Source of the DNA: Paenibacillus tritici
Lineage (GTDB): Bacteria > Bacillota > Bacilli > Paenibacillales > Paenibacillaceae
Length of the DNA stretch: 64,000 nucleotides
NCBI RefSeq assembly: GCF_013204885.1
Contig: NZ_JABMKX010000001.1
Coordinates: 227,188-291,187, forward strand
Reading direction: 5' to 3'
Shown here piece after piece: positions 17,275-24,951 of this stretch (position 1 is its first letter; every line of letters starts with the position of its first letter). The translations under genes were made by a program, and so were the position numbers. The notes beneath the pieces were generated by a model. It saw only the letters and a program-made list of their open reading frames with translations, was not told the DNA's origin and searched no databases.

Positions 17275-17322
17275 CAAACGACCTCCGGGGCACTGCAACG
17301 TGCAGCAGCCGGAGGTTGTTTG
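17275..17322. terminator. Bidirectional terminator between anti-sigma and TPR genes
   Basis: CAAACGACCTCCGG pairs with CCGGAGGTTGTTTG around a 20-base loop. It directly follows the anti-sigma stop and lies 33 bp from the end of the convergent TPR gene. Confidence 0.75.
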
Positions 17323-17355
17323 CGGTTCATGTCATCTATTCCTAATATCTGCGGC

Positions 17356-18027
17356 TCAGCGCAGCTTGGCGAAATAACTGCGCAGCGCCCAGCCGCGTTC
17401 CTGGCGTTTCTTGTATTTGGGCAAGGTGCGGTAGATGGCAAGCGATTCGTTAAAAGCAAGCTTGGCGTCCTCCGTCCGGCCCAGCGCCTTGTACATGGAG
17501 CCTGCCAGATAATAAGCTTCACTGGAGGAGGACTGGATCTCCTGGAACTGGCTCACATAGTGGAGCGCCTTGTCATGGTCAACATGCCGGAAGGTCTCGG
17601 CCAGTCGCAGGTAAGGCTGCCCGTATTGCGCCCGGCGGTTGATCTCCAGTCCCTTGAGCATCTGAGCTTCTCCTTCGGGAAGCTGACCCAGCTTGAGGTT
17701 GGCGTAACCCAGTTCCACCCAGTATTCAGCGGAGGTCTCATAGCGGTCGGCAATGGCTATCAGCAGCTCCTTGGCCTCGCTGTAACGCTTGCGCTCAATC
17801 AGCAGCCGGGCCAGGTCGAATTTGGCGGATACATCGTTCGGGTTCTGTGCAATGGTCAAGCGCAGTCTGGAAATCTGGCGGCTGCGGCGGAAAGGCTTGG
17901 AGAAGCTGGGCAGAATGCCGACATAACGGCGGTCTACGAAATATAGAACGACGAGCAGAATGATCAGGGCCAGAAATGGATTGCCGAGCAGACGGTACAG
18001 CAGCAGGAAACCTAGAATTTTAATCAT
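17356..18027 (-). CDS. TPR-repeat membrane protein
   Basis: The 223-residue protein has a hydrophobic N-terminal segment (LGNPFLALIILLVVLYFV, residues 14-31) followed by a basic stretch and about four TPR units. Examples are AKFDLARLLIERKRYSEAKE, YWVELGYANLKLGQLPEGEA and AYYLAGSMYKALGRTEDAKL. The helical solenoid faces the cytosol if the positive-inside rule holds. It probably serves as a scaffold for protein contacts. No operon partner is adjacent. Confidence 0.85.
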   Translation of the reverse strand: MIKILGFLLLYRLLGNPFLALIILLVVLYFVDRRYVGILPSFSKPFRRSRQISRLRLTIAQNPNDVSAKFDLARLLIERKRYSEAKELLIAIADRYETSAEYWVELGYANLKLGQLPEGEAQMLKGLEINRRAQYGQPYLRLAETFRHVDHDKALHYVSQFQEIQSSSSEAYYLAGSMYKALGRTEDAKLAFNESLAIYRTLPKYKKRQERGWALRSYFAKLR

Positions 18028-18057
18028 GGATAATGAATTCCCTCCGTTATGGTTGTG

Positions 18058-18264
18058 TTATGTAAGCTTCTTGCATGGATTAGCGCAGTAGGGCAGGGTA
18101 ATTATACCATAAGCCCCTTTTTCAAGGCTACGGTAGTAGAGGAGGAGCGTCCGGCTCCCCGGTGCGGGCAGCGGCGGGACCAAGGCCCGCGCCTGTTCCG
18201 CTGTAATTGACAGTGCGCCGGGAAAGTCATAAGCTGTGACTACAGTTAGAGGGTCAGACAGCAA
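18058..18264 (-). CDS. Possible small protein, weak evidence
   Basis: A 68-codon frame with GC-rich third positions like real genes here. It would start at TTG 18264 without a convincing ribosome binding site. The product has no membrane segment or known motif. It fills the gap between the TPR gene and the divergent aldo-keto reductase. It may instead be part of that reductase's promoter region. Confidence 0.3.
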   Translation of the reverse strand: MLSDPLTVVTAYDFPGALSITAEQARALVPPLPAPGSRTLLLYYRSLEKGAYGIITLPYCANPCKKLT

Positions 18265-18290
18265 CTAATATGCCGAGAGAAGGATGAACT

Positions 18291-19292
18291 ATGGAAACAC
18301 CTGTAAGTGAGGTCCGTCTGCGCTTCCTGGGACAGTCTGAATTATCTGTATCGCCGCTGGGACTCGGCTGCTGGCAGTTCAGCAGGGGCAGCGGCTTCGT
18401 AGGCCGTTACTGGAGCAATCTGACCGATACGGATATTCTGGATATCGTACGGGTCAGCCTGGAAGGCGGCATGAACTGGGTGGATACGGCTGAAATTTAT
18501 GGCGGAGGCAAATCGGAGGAGGCATTGGCTCATGTGCTGGACCAGCTACAGCAGGAAGGCAGCTCACATGCTGCACCGCTGATTGCGACCAAATGGTGGC
18601 CGATGCTGCGGACGGCACGCTCGATTCCCTCCACAATTGATCAGCGCATTGCTTGCCTGGGCGGCAGGGAAATTGATCTGTACCAGATCCACCAGCCGTT
18701 CTCCTTATCCTCTATTGCCAGTGAGATGAAGGAGATGGCCGGGCTAGTGAAGGCTGGCAAAATCCGCTACGTCGGGGTAAGCAATTATTCAGCCAAGCAG
18801 ATGGTGGAAGCGCACCGTATTTTACAGACTTACGGGCTCACTCTGGTCTCCAATCAGGTCAAATATAATCTGCTGCACCGCAGCATTGATCAGAACGGCA
18901 TCATGTCCGCCGCCAAAGAGCTGGGAATTTCGATTATCGCCTACTCGCCGCTCCAGCAGGGGATTCTGACCGGACGATTCCACAATGATCCGTCGCAGAT
19001 TAGCGCAGTCTCGCGGTCCCGGCGGATGATGTCCGGCCTGGACGACCGGAGCCTGGCCCGCAGCAGGCCGCTCATCACCACCCTGACCGCACTGGCTGAC
19101 AAATACGGGTGCACACCGGGACAGATTGCACTTAATTGGCTGATTCATTATCATGGCGACACCGTTGTTGCCATCCCTGGCGCTTCCAAGGTCCGCCATG
19201 CCCGGGAGAATATCGGCGCCATGACCTTCCACCTGGAGCGGGACGAGCTGGAGCTGCTGAATGAAGGCTCCTGGGCAGCGGTGAAGAAGTAA
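18291..19292 (+). CDS. Aldo/keto reductase
   Basis: A 333-residue NADPH-dependent oxidoreductase of the AKR family with a TIM-barrel fold. The catalytic tetrad is visible: D65 and Y70 in WVDTAEIYGGG, K101 in IATKWWP and H134 in LYQIHQP. The cofactor region near the C-terminus reads VVAIPGASKVRHARENIGA. The ribosome binding site is GAGAAGGATG before ATG 18291. It probably reduces small aldehydes, ketones or sugars; substrate not known. Confidence 0.93.
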   Translation: METPVSEVRLRFLGQSELSVSPLGLGCWQFSRGSGFVGRYWSNLTDTDILDIVRVSLEGGMNWVDTAEIYGGGKSEEALAHVLDQLQQEGSSHAAPLIATKWWPMLRTARSIPSTIDQRIACLGGREIDLYQIHQPFSLSSIASEMKEMAGLVKAGKIRYVGVSNYSAKQMVEAHRILQTYGLTLVSNQVKYNLLHRSIDQNGIMSAAKELGISIIAYSPLQQGILTGRFHNDPSQISAVSRSRRMMSGLDDRSLARSRPLITTLTALADKYGCTPGQIALNWLIHYHGDTVVAIPGASKVRHARENIGAMTFHLERDELELLNEGSWAAVKK

Positions 19293-19340
19293 CCCTGACT
19301 TCGGCAGCTCTTCATTAATTCAAACGGGGGGTGAACTGAC

Positions 19341-19703
19341 ATGAATGAGAAATGCTGGGTAGTCGTACAATATCCCTTGAAAAGCATTAAAGGGAGCCAG
19401 CGCGATGAATGGTTGAGGGATAAAGTAACGGAATATCTGAATCTATTTTTGGCAGATGCTGAACTCGGCTATGTGGACGGGTTTGAGATGGGGAGAATGG
19501 TGTCTGACCCGCAGCAATATGTGCTTAACCTCTTTTGTGTTGTTACGGATGAACAACGGGGGATAGCTCTGATCAAAAAAGTTATAAGAGAGCATAGGCT
19601 TGATTATACCCGGATCAAAATGGCCACGATGCCCTTTGAGGGCGGAGGAGCCTATACGCTGAAATATGCCTCTAAGAAAGGCGTGACTGATTTTTCGTTG
19701 TAA
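19341..19703 (+). CDS. Conserved-looking small protein of unknown function
   Basis: 120 residues with a good ribosome binding site (GGGGGTGA) and ATG at 19341. No signal peptide or membrane segment. The centre, YVDGFEMGRMVSDPQQYVLNLFCVV, alternates strands and turns, and the end is basic, which suggests a small alpha/beta fold. The N-terminal phrase WVVVQYPL also looks like a beta strand. It shows natural codon use. Not recognised. Confidence 0.7.
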   Translation: MNEKCWVVVQYPLKSIKGSQRDEWLRDKVTEYLNLFLADAELGYVDGFEMGRMVSDPQQYVLNLFCVVTDEQRGIALIKKVIREHRLDYTRIKMATMPFEGGGAYTLKYASKKGVTDFSL

Positions 19704-19734
19704 CTGTTAATAGCCTCTTAATGTAAATTAGGGC

Positions 19735-19765
19735 TTGTGTATCACGTAGCGTGATATCCTATTAT
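19735..19765 (+). promoter_or_regulatory. MerR-type promoter with 19-bp spacer and perfect palindrome
   Basis: TTGTGT (19735-19740) and TATTAT (19760-19765) are separated by 19 bp, the overlong spacer typical of MerR-activated promoters. The spacer holds a perfect inverted repeat, ATCACG-TAG-CGTGAT (19741-19755). The MerR gene itself is the second gene of the transcript, so autoregulation is likely. Confidence 0.8.
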
Positions 19766-19785
19766 TCATTCAAGAGGTGATAGAC

Positions 19786-20457
19786 ATGAATAATATCATA
19801 AGAATGCTTTCTGTAAACAAGGACTTCAGAATGGTCCTAGCGGACACCCGTCAGATTGCAGAACAAGCATTAAGCGAATTTAGAGGGACGGATTGCATGC
19901 GCGGGTTTTTGGAGCAGATCATTACAGGTTGTACGCTGCTCTCCTCCATCAATGATGTTAATGCAAAGATAAGTTTTTCTTTTCGTCTTTCTCAAGGGGT
20001 CTCTATTTTTTGTCAGATCACAGATGCAAATTTCACGATGGAGTATAAAGATACGATCCATGAATTTAAAGGGACAGTAGCTGAATTGTTTGACAATAAA
20101 TCGGTTGTGTCTATTACAACGGGGAATTGGGAAACCGGATTACACACAGGGACCGTTGAGGCAAATATGGATAGCGTCGTGATGCTGTTTGCTCACTTTA
20201 CAGTTCAGAGCGAGCAACTTCCCAGTCAGTTTATATGGGCCGGGGATGGGTGTTCCAGAGGGATCCTGATGCAGCCCTTACCGTTCGCAGTAGAACCATT
20301 CATTTCCAAAGCTGCGTATGAATTGAACTATCACTCCAAGGAGCTGGAGCACATGGATTGGAAGTGCGTTCCGGCCAGGTTCCGTCACTTAGCCAAGGTC
20401 ATCTCAGAGAACAGGATAGGTAGACTGTATGACGATGGAACAATATATAAAAATTAA
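19786..20457 (+). CDS. Divergent Hsp33-like protein lacking the zinc domain
   Basis: The 223-residue protein resembles the N-terminal core of Hsp33/HslO. The order of elements fits: AEQALSEFRGTDCMRGFLEQ, ITGCTLLSSINDVNAKISFSF, a strand-rich centre, then MLFAHFTVQSEQLPSQFIWAG and RGILMQPLPF, which mirror the Y-F-x-x-SEQTPS and GG-x-x-x-Q-x-LPG parts of Hsp33. The C-terminal CxC...CxxC redox switch is absent. Start ATG 19786 follows GAGGTG. The MerR gene overlaps its 3' end by 29 bp. Homology is inferred by eye and is moderate. Confidence 0.65.
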   Translation: MNNIIRMLSVNKDFRMVLADTRQIAEQALSEFRGTDCMRGFLEQIITGCTLLSSINDVNAKISFSFRLSQGVSIFCQITDANFTMEYKDTIHEFKGTVAELFDNKSVVSITTGNWETGLHTGTVEANMDSVVMLFAHFTVQSEQLPSQFIWAGDGCSRGILMQPLPFAVEPFISKAAYELNYHSKELEHMDWKCVPARFRHLAKVISENRIGRLYDDGTIYKN

Positions 20458-21124
20458 AGAGCTTTCCGAATTGACCGGTGTAAGTGTGCGGACCTTACAA
20501 TACTATGATGAAATTAACCTGCTCACCCCGGCATATATCAACGAGTATGGTCACCGGTTTTATGATGCAGATTCCTTTTCCAAGATTTTCGTGATTATAT
20601 CTCTTAAAAATATGGGGATGACTTTAAGGGAGATCAAGCAGTATATCCATAATACTGATTTTGATATTCGGCTTTTTATTAAAGCAGAACAACACAGGAT
20701 TGAGACAGCCATTACTGACCTGCAGCTGCGTTTAATGCGCTTGTCCATTCTTGAGGAGCGGATCAGCGAGCAACAGGAGATTACCGCGTATCTTCTTCCG
20801 TTTTTTGCACAAATCACAGAGGATACGGATAGTTCAACATTCCGCGTTGATCATCCCGAACAGAAATTAAGCAAAACCTTCAATATTAAAGGCTGGAACA
20901 CATTTATAAAGGATTTGAATTTCTGCCTGGAGCATAAGCTGTCTTCGGCGGACCAGAGAGCGATAAAGTGCATTCAATATTGGAAGGAAAACATTCTTGA
21001 GGCCAATCAGATATCCGGGGATATGATAAAATTTGCCGAAGGATTCTATCACAAGAACCCCGCGAATTCATTTGGGATTACAGAGGAGAATTACAAATAT
21101 TTAGTCGGGCTGATGAATGAATAG
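20429..21124 (+). CDS. MerR-family transcriptional regulator with TipAS-like effector domain
   Basis: 231 residues. The N-terminal helix-turn-helix and wing are clear: IKELSELTGVSVRTLQYYDE, NEYGHRFYDADSF and KNMGMTLREIKQYI. A coiled coil (about 85-115) links to a helical C-terminal domain of about 100 residues with WNTFIKDLNF and FYHKNPANSFGI, which resembles TipAS-type drug-binding domains. The gene overlaps the Hsp33-like gene and is probably transcribed from the 19-bp-spacer promoter at 19735. Confidence 0.9.
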   Translation: MTMEQYIKIKELSELTGVSVRTLQYYDEINLLTPAYINEYGHRFYDADSFSKIFVIISLKNMGMTLREIKQYIHNTDFDIRLFIKAEQHRIETAITDLQLRLMRLSILEERISEQQEITAYLLPFFAQITEDTDSSTFRVDHPEQKLSKTFNIKGWNTFIKDLNFCLEHKLSSADQRAIKCIQYWKENILEANQISGDMIKFAEGFYHKNPANSFGITEENYKYLVGLMNE

Positions 21125-21181
21125 GATGAAAATCACCTTGACGAAACCCGTATCCGGTTCGAATTTTTATGAGGTGACATT

Positions 21182-21664
21182 ATGAGACAAAAGCGAATAA
21201 GCTTACTTGTTCTAATTGTTGGTTTGCTCATTTTAGGCTTTTTGGCTGCACGTTATTTCGGGTGGACAAATACACCTAAGGAGACTTCTATCCCTGAACC
21301 GAATATTGAGATTCAAACCCAAATAGTCGAAGACACAACCTTTGCCTTACGATATGCCTCATATACGAGGGATGAAATTAAGGTCGGTTACGAGATAAAA
21401 GGGATCACTATTTTAAAAGATTATAATATAGTCTGCAAACTTATTAACAATAAAAAGGATATAACCGCTTCAGATACGTCTGGAGGAGGATTAGTGAAAA
21501 TGGGTGAAAACCATTATTATCTTACGGGTATGGAGAATATCAGCAAAATCGTCTTACCCGATCCTCTAATCTTGACTGTAGAGATAACAGCAGTGCCTAC
21601 TGATTCTCGTCTAGAGCCTATTACTGCATCTTTTGAGTTGTCTCTAAATAAAGAAAAGAATTAA
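21182..21664 (+). CDS. Membrane-anchored extracytoplasmic protein of unknown function
   Basis: 160 residues. GAGGTGACATT precedes ATG 21182. One N-terminal membrane segment (LLVLIVGLLILGFLAARYF, residues 8-26) anchors an external, beta-rich domain with no cysteine lipobox. The mature part has alternating charged and hydrophobic residues, as in immunoglobulin-like domains. It is more AT-rich than its neighbours. It lies 57 bp after the merR gene and may share its transcript. Not recognised. Confidence 0.7.
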   Translation: MRQKRISLLVLIVGLLILGFLAARYFGWTNTPKETSIPEPNIEIQTQIVEDTTFALRYASYTRDEIKVGYEIKGITILKDYNIVCKLINNKKDITASDTSGGGLVKMGENHYYLTGMENISKIVLPDPLILTVEITAVPTDSRLEPITASFELSLNKEKN

Positions 21665-21754
21665 TTCCATAGCTATGTGGTGTATAGCAGCCTACTCTGA
21701 ATTAATTGTTCACTCTTTCTGAGCTTGGATTCAATGTAACTTCAAAAATACAGC

Positions 21755-21798
21755 GGCGGACCCGGACTTTATTTTAAGTCTGGGTCCGCCTTTGCTAT
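21755..21798 (+). terminator. Terminator
   Basis: GGCGGACCCGGACTT pairs with AAGTCTGGGTCCGCC (one wobble) around TATTTT, followed by TTTGCTATTTT. It ends the transcript from the merR region. Confidence 0.85.
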
Positions 21799-21943
21799 TT
21801 TCAAGGGGGATAACTTTAAGATTCCATTCCCATTTTTCTGAGATAAAACTGTTTAGGATTGGAAAGAGCAGTTTATATAAGGGATAAGAAGTTTCGCACT
21901 CACGCAAATATAGGGTGAAGATTATGGAAGGAGGTTGAACTCA

Positions 21944-22102
21944 ATGAGTATGAGCGTACATAATCTAATGGCTTTTAATCATCAGTTTTTTAGACCTCAG
22001 CCCGTTATTGATCCTAAAGCGCAGAGACAGGAAGACAAAGTCCAGAGCTTCCAGGAAGTTCTGAATGAGAAGCTGAATACCTATGGCGACATGAAGAAAT
22101 AA
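21944..22102 (+). CDS. Small 52-residue soluble protein
   Basis: A short gene with a near-perfect AAGGAGG ribosome binding site seven bases before ATG 21944, and its own terminator 72 bp downstream. The product opens MSMSVHNLMAFNHQFFRPQP and continues as a charged helix rich in Gln, Glu and Lys. No membrane segment or signal is present. The setting (strong start, monocistronic, strong terminator) supports real expression. Function not recognised. Confidence 0.65.
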   Translation: MSMSVHNLMAFNHQFFRPQPVIDPKAQRQEDKVQSFQEVLNEKLNTYGDMKK

Positions 22103-22173
22103 GCAATGGAGCAGCAGAACTATTTTCCACAGAAGATCTTGCAGCAAATCATAGAGCCTTCAGCAAAAGCAGC

Positions 22174-22212
22174 AAAAAGGTGCCTCCCGGAACTCGGAAG
22201 GCACCTTTTTGT
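22174..22212 (+). terminator. Terminator after the 52-residue protein
   Basis: AAAAAGGTGCC and GGCACCTTTTT form a perfect 11-bp stem with a 15-base loop, and the second arm ends in the T-run. It can act in both directions. Confidence 0.85.
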
Positions 22213-22296
22213 TGTTTAGGAAATTATAATTTCCTCCTCTTGTGGACAAGGTGTGTGTATTAGCGGATAAGGGCTCTTTGAATGGATGGCCCGAAT

Positions 22297-22556
22297 GTAT
22301 GCGGAAAACAGCATACATTGTGCTGGTGCGCAGGCATATGGCTCGTATGTATGCGGAAAACAGCATACATTGTGCTGGTGCGCAGGCATATGACTCGTAT
22401 GTATGCGGAAAACAGCATACATTGGGCTGGTGCTCAGGTGTGTGGCTCGAATGTATGCCAAAAACAGCATACATTATGCTGGTGCGCAGGCATATGACTC
22501 GTATGTATGCGGAAAACAGCATACATTGGGCTGGTGCGCCTGCATTATCCTGCTGA
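22297..22556. repeat. Five-copy 52-bp tandem repeat with a hairpin in each unit
   Basis: Units start at 22297, 22349, 22401, 22453 and 22505, exactly 52 bp apart. Each begins with a 22-bp inverted repeat, TGTATGC-N8-GCATACA, with GGAAAACA as the usual loop (CAAAAACA in unit four). About 30 bp of nearly constant sequence follows (TTGTGCTGGTGCGCAGGCAT and on). It fills the gap between two convergent genes. Open frames on both strands are by-products of a unit without stops. Confidence 0.95.
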
Positions 22557-22564
22557 CCGGCAGA

Positions 22565-22870
22565 TTAACGTTTGCTTCGTACGCGCTTTGATTTGCGCAG
22601 CTTCGGTTCGGAGCCCGGTGCCTGCCGCATGATCCATTTCAGGTAAGCGGAAATCTGCGGGTCGCTGCGTAGGCTGTCCAGTGTCGTAAGGCCAAGAACA
22701 ACGAGATCGCTGTTGGTATACAAGGCATGAATCTGCCGGTGGCAAGCCTTGCACAGAAGGGCAGTCGGGAGCAGGCTGCCGCCTTTCTCGCGGGGGATCA
22801 AATGATGAACGGTAGTTGCAAGAGGAGAACGGCCGCACAGCTCACACGTGTCCAAGGCCCGGACAGTCAT
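22565..22870 (-). CDS. Small HNH-type nuclease
   Basis: 101 residues with the HNH/zinc layout. CELC (9-12) and CKAC (40-43) supply four zinc ligands. TVHHLIPREKGGS holds the catalytic His-His pair, and CHRQIHALY closes the fold with the last His. The tail after residue 75 is very basic (LRKSKRVRSKR) and could bind DNA or RNA. Start ATG 22870 lies one codon after the stop of the upstream gene, in the same frame, so the two are translationally linked. It may be a house-keeping-like nuclease of the kind common in soil Firmicutes. Target unknown. Confidence 0.85.
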   Translation of the reverse strand: MTVRALDTCELCGRSPLATTVHHLIPREKGGSLLPTALLCKACHRQIHALYTNSDLVVLGLTTLDSLRSDPQISAYLKWIMRQAPGSEPKLRKSKRVRSKR

Positions 22871-22873
22871 CCT

Positions 22874-23086
22874 TTAAGGCCGGACTTCGAAGAATTCGCA
22901 GCGGCTGCGCGAATAATAGGTTAAGTCGCTGACACGGGACTGGATTACAACATCCGAATCGGTAAACCGCACTATAGTAGCGCCGGAATTCACCAGATGG
23001 TCATCCTGAAAGACGCGGACAGGCACCTTGCGGTCAATCGCTTCCTGCAGATCCTGGTCAGTCAGCAAGGGACGGTTAATGGGCAT
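22874..23086 (-). CDS. Small protein upstream of the HNH gene
   Basis: 70 residues from ATG 23086, with AAAGGAG upstream; the longer frame to 23131 would run through that site. The sequence PLLTDQDLQEAIDRKVPVRVF then SGATIVRFTDSDVVIQSRVSD suggests a small helix-plus-beta-barrel fold. It ends three bases before the HNH start, so the two form an operon. A partner role is possible but not shown. Confidence 0.7.
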   Translation of the reverse strand: MPINRPLLTDQDLQEAIDRKVPVRVFQDDHLVNSGATIVRFTDSDVVIQSRVSDLTYYSRSRCEFFEVRP

Positions 23087-23388
23087 GCGATATAAATCTC
23101 CTTTATATAGGGATAACTGCTGCTTCAGCAAATACGATCAGTATACCCGTCTGCCCGCCAGAAATCCACTTAACGCTTACTTTGGTGCGAAATATGAAAA
23201 TGAAGGGAATTATGACAACTGGTTTAGCAAGTCCATCTACTTTTGAAGTTCGCCAAGCTCTTAATGCTAGTAATATTTCTTTTTTTACCAAATTAGTGTT
23301 GTTAAGTGAGATACTAGGAAATATAATATATATGTTTGTTCGTATCAGTACATTAGTTTTGAAGAGTGAAAACGGGAGGGGAACATTT
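23087..23388. other. AT-rich gap, no gene assigned
   Basis: About 300 bp with a base composition unlike the flanking genes. Open frames exist on both strands but lack ribosome binding sites until GTG 23389. Probably holds the promoters of the two divergent small genes, though no clear sigma-A box was seen. Confidence 0.4.
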
Positions 23389-23538
23389 GTGAGTAAGGTC
23401 GTATTACTAATTTCAAGTGTCGTTGTAGGTGTGCTTATAATGATATCACCAGGATTTATCACTGGGCATACTTTCGGCTCAACGCAATACCAAGGGAGCC
23501 TCTATATTGCTGAGTTCGTTGTAAGAAGTTTGGCTTAA
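23389..23538 (+). CDS. Small membrane peptide (49 residues)
   Basis: GGGAGGGGAACATTT precedes GTG 23389, a strong ribosome binding site. The product starts VVLLISSVVVGVLIMIS, one membrane helix, and ends with a short polar tail (GHTFGSTQYQGSLY). The frame is open further upstream to 23182, but no start there has a ribosome binding site. It is AT-rich. Function unknown. Confidence 0.45.
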   Translation: MSKVVLLISSVVVGVLIMISPGFITGHTFGSTQYQGSLYIAEFVVRSLA

Positions 23539-23640
23539 TTATTGGTTTGATGGTCATATATGATGGAATCAAATCCTTTTTCAAAAGACTGGAAAATATT
23601 TAATACAGAGTTTAGAAATGATATGAATATTACATAACAA

Positions 23641-23665
23641 AACCCCGGATCGTAATTCCGGGGTT
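23641..23665 (-). terminator. Terminator of the nuclease gene
   Basis: AACCCCGGA and TCCGGGGTT form a perfect 9-bp stem with a 7-base loop. On the minus strand it is followed by TTGTTATG. It sits 5 bp after the nuclease stop codon. Confidence 0.8.
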
Positions 23666-23669
23666 AAAT

Positions 23670-24752
23670 CTATTCACACGCTACTCCGTCACCCTCTCGA
23701 TCAAGCTTTCTGGAGTAGCCAGGCTCTCCAGCATAGATCGGCGCAGCACCGGCTGCTCTCACAGCAGAACAGTTCTTGTAGTAAACATCTTGAACTGGTT
23801 GCGGGGTTGCTTTTGGTTTCGGTTTTTTAGTAGTTGCAGGTTTTTGAGTTTTAGCTGGAACAGGTTTTTTAGTAGCGGTAGGCTTCGGTGTGGCTGTGGG
23901 CTTAGGTGACGGTTTAATTGTGGCAGTGGGCTGGATAGTAGCTTTAGCCACAACGGTCTCATCATATCCTTTATCAGTTGCGTAATCTTTTAAGCTCCAT
24001 ATCCCTAATTTTGCTGCTTGGGCTTTTTTCTGGATAGACCTGAACTGATCCACATTTTTCACATTCGGCTGAAAGACAGCGACTCGTGCAAGACCTTTCT
24101 CCAGCAGCAATTCATTTACCATTTTATCATCGACATAGGCGTAAGCAAGGATACGTCCGTACTGGTCACGTTCGGATACATCGAATTCAAGTCTGACTGT
24201 ATTATCCGTAAGCAACTTTGTTGTAAACGCACTCGCCTCTGGCCCGAAGGGCTGTACAGGTTTTATTTCAGGAGTGTCGATTAGGATGAGCCGCACCTTT
24301 TCAAGCTTTCCATCTAATTTGACTGTGAAGGTATCACCATCAGTCACTGCGGTGACCTTTGCTTCAATGGTTTTTGCATTCATAGACAAGCTGGTAAGTT
24401 CAGTGTTCTTCTGAGTTGTTTCAGATTTAAGCACATATGTGTCGAGAACTTCTGTGTGGTCATCAGTCTTATTAGTAGCTTGTTCCAAGGGAGAGGCTTT
24501 TGGAATTGCAATAACGAACAAAATAAAAAATATAATAAACATAACAGCAGAATACTTGGTAATTGTTTTTCGATTTCCCCGGCGAACAATGGTCGGCTTA
24601 AACATGCCAACGAACCAAAAAATAATTACAGCAAGTGAGGCAAGAAGAAAGTTCATCCCTAAGGCTTCTCTCAAGGACATGCCTGTAAAAATAGCAATTT
24701 CTAATAAAGCGATGATTCCGATGGTAATTAGAAGCTTTTTTGATCTAAACAT
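23670..24752 (-). CDS. Membrane-anchored thermonuclease with excalibur domain
   Basis: 360 residues. Three hydrophobic segments occupy about residues 8-90. A thermonuclease (SNase) domain spans about 128-260, with VTDGDTFTVKLDG, the Arg in VRLILIDTPEI, and ERDQYGRILAYAYV. A Pro/Lys/Thr linker of about 60 residues follows. The C-terminus is a calcium-binding excalibur domain (NCSAVRAAGAAPIY ending DREGDGVACE). The nuclease faces the outside, so a role in using or clearing extracellular DNA is likely. The linker is typical of proteins that cross the cell wall. Confidence 0.9.
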   Translation of the reverse strand: MFRSKKLLITIGIIALLEIAIFTGMSLREALGMNFLLASLAVIIFWFVGMFKPTIVRRGNRKTITKYSAVMFIIFFILFVIAIPKASPLEQATNKTDDHTEVLDTYVLKSETTQKNTELTSLSMNAKTIEAKVTAVTDGDTFTVKLDGKLEKVRLILIDTPEIKPVQPFGPEASAFTTKLLTDNTVRLEFDVSERDQYGRILAYAYVDDKMVNELLLEKGLARVAVFQPNVKNVDQFRSIQKKAQAAKLGIWSLKDYATDKGYDETVVAKATIQPTATIKPSPKPTATPKPTATKKPVPAKTQKPATTKKPKPKATPQPVQDVYYKNCSAVRAAGAAPIYAGEPGYSRKLDREGDGVACE

Positions 24753-24951
24753 TAAAATCCCCCTTTGTACGTCTACCTTTTAAACTATCGGTAATTTACA
24801 ATGATTTGTAAATACTGTAATGATAAAAACTCTCCAGTTTTAGAATCGTAAGTATTTCCACCATAAATCGGCAATTTGCCTCCTCAAAAAAAACTTCTCC
24901 CTACGGTACACTAAGTCTTGTAAAAGAAACCTTTGAGAGGGGTACAGAGGA

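Noticed and set aside
22160..22522. Minus-strand frames with repeated His/Thr-rich phrases across the 52-bp array
   Set aside because: Repeat artefact; the frame changes with unit phase and no start signal exists.
22297..22556. CRISPR array (about 22-bp repeats with 30-bp spacers)
   Set aside because: The intervals between hairpins are nearly identical to each other, so they are not spacers, and no cas genes are nearby.
23103..23462. 119-residue minus-strand frame
   Set aside because: No ribosome binding site. It overlaps the better-supported short membrane peptide and the HNH operon start.
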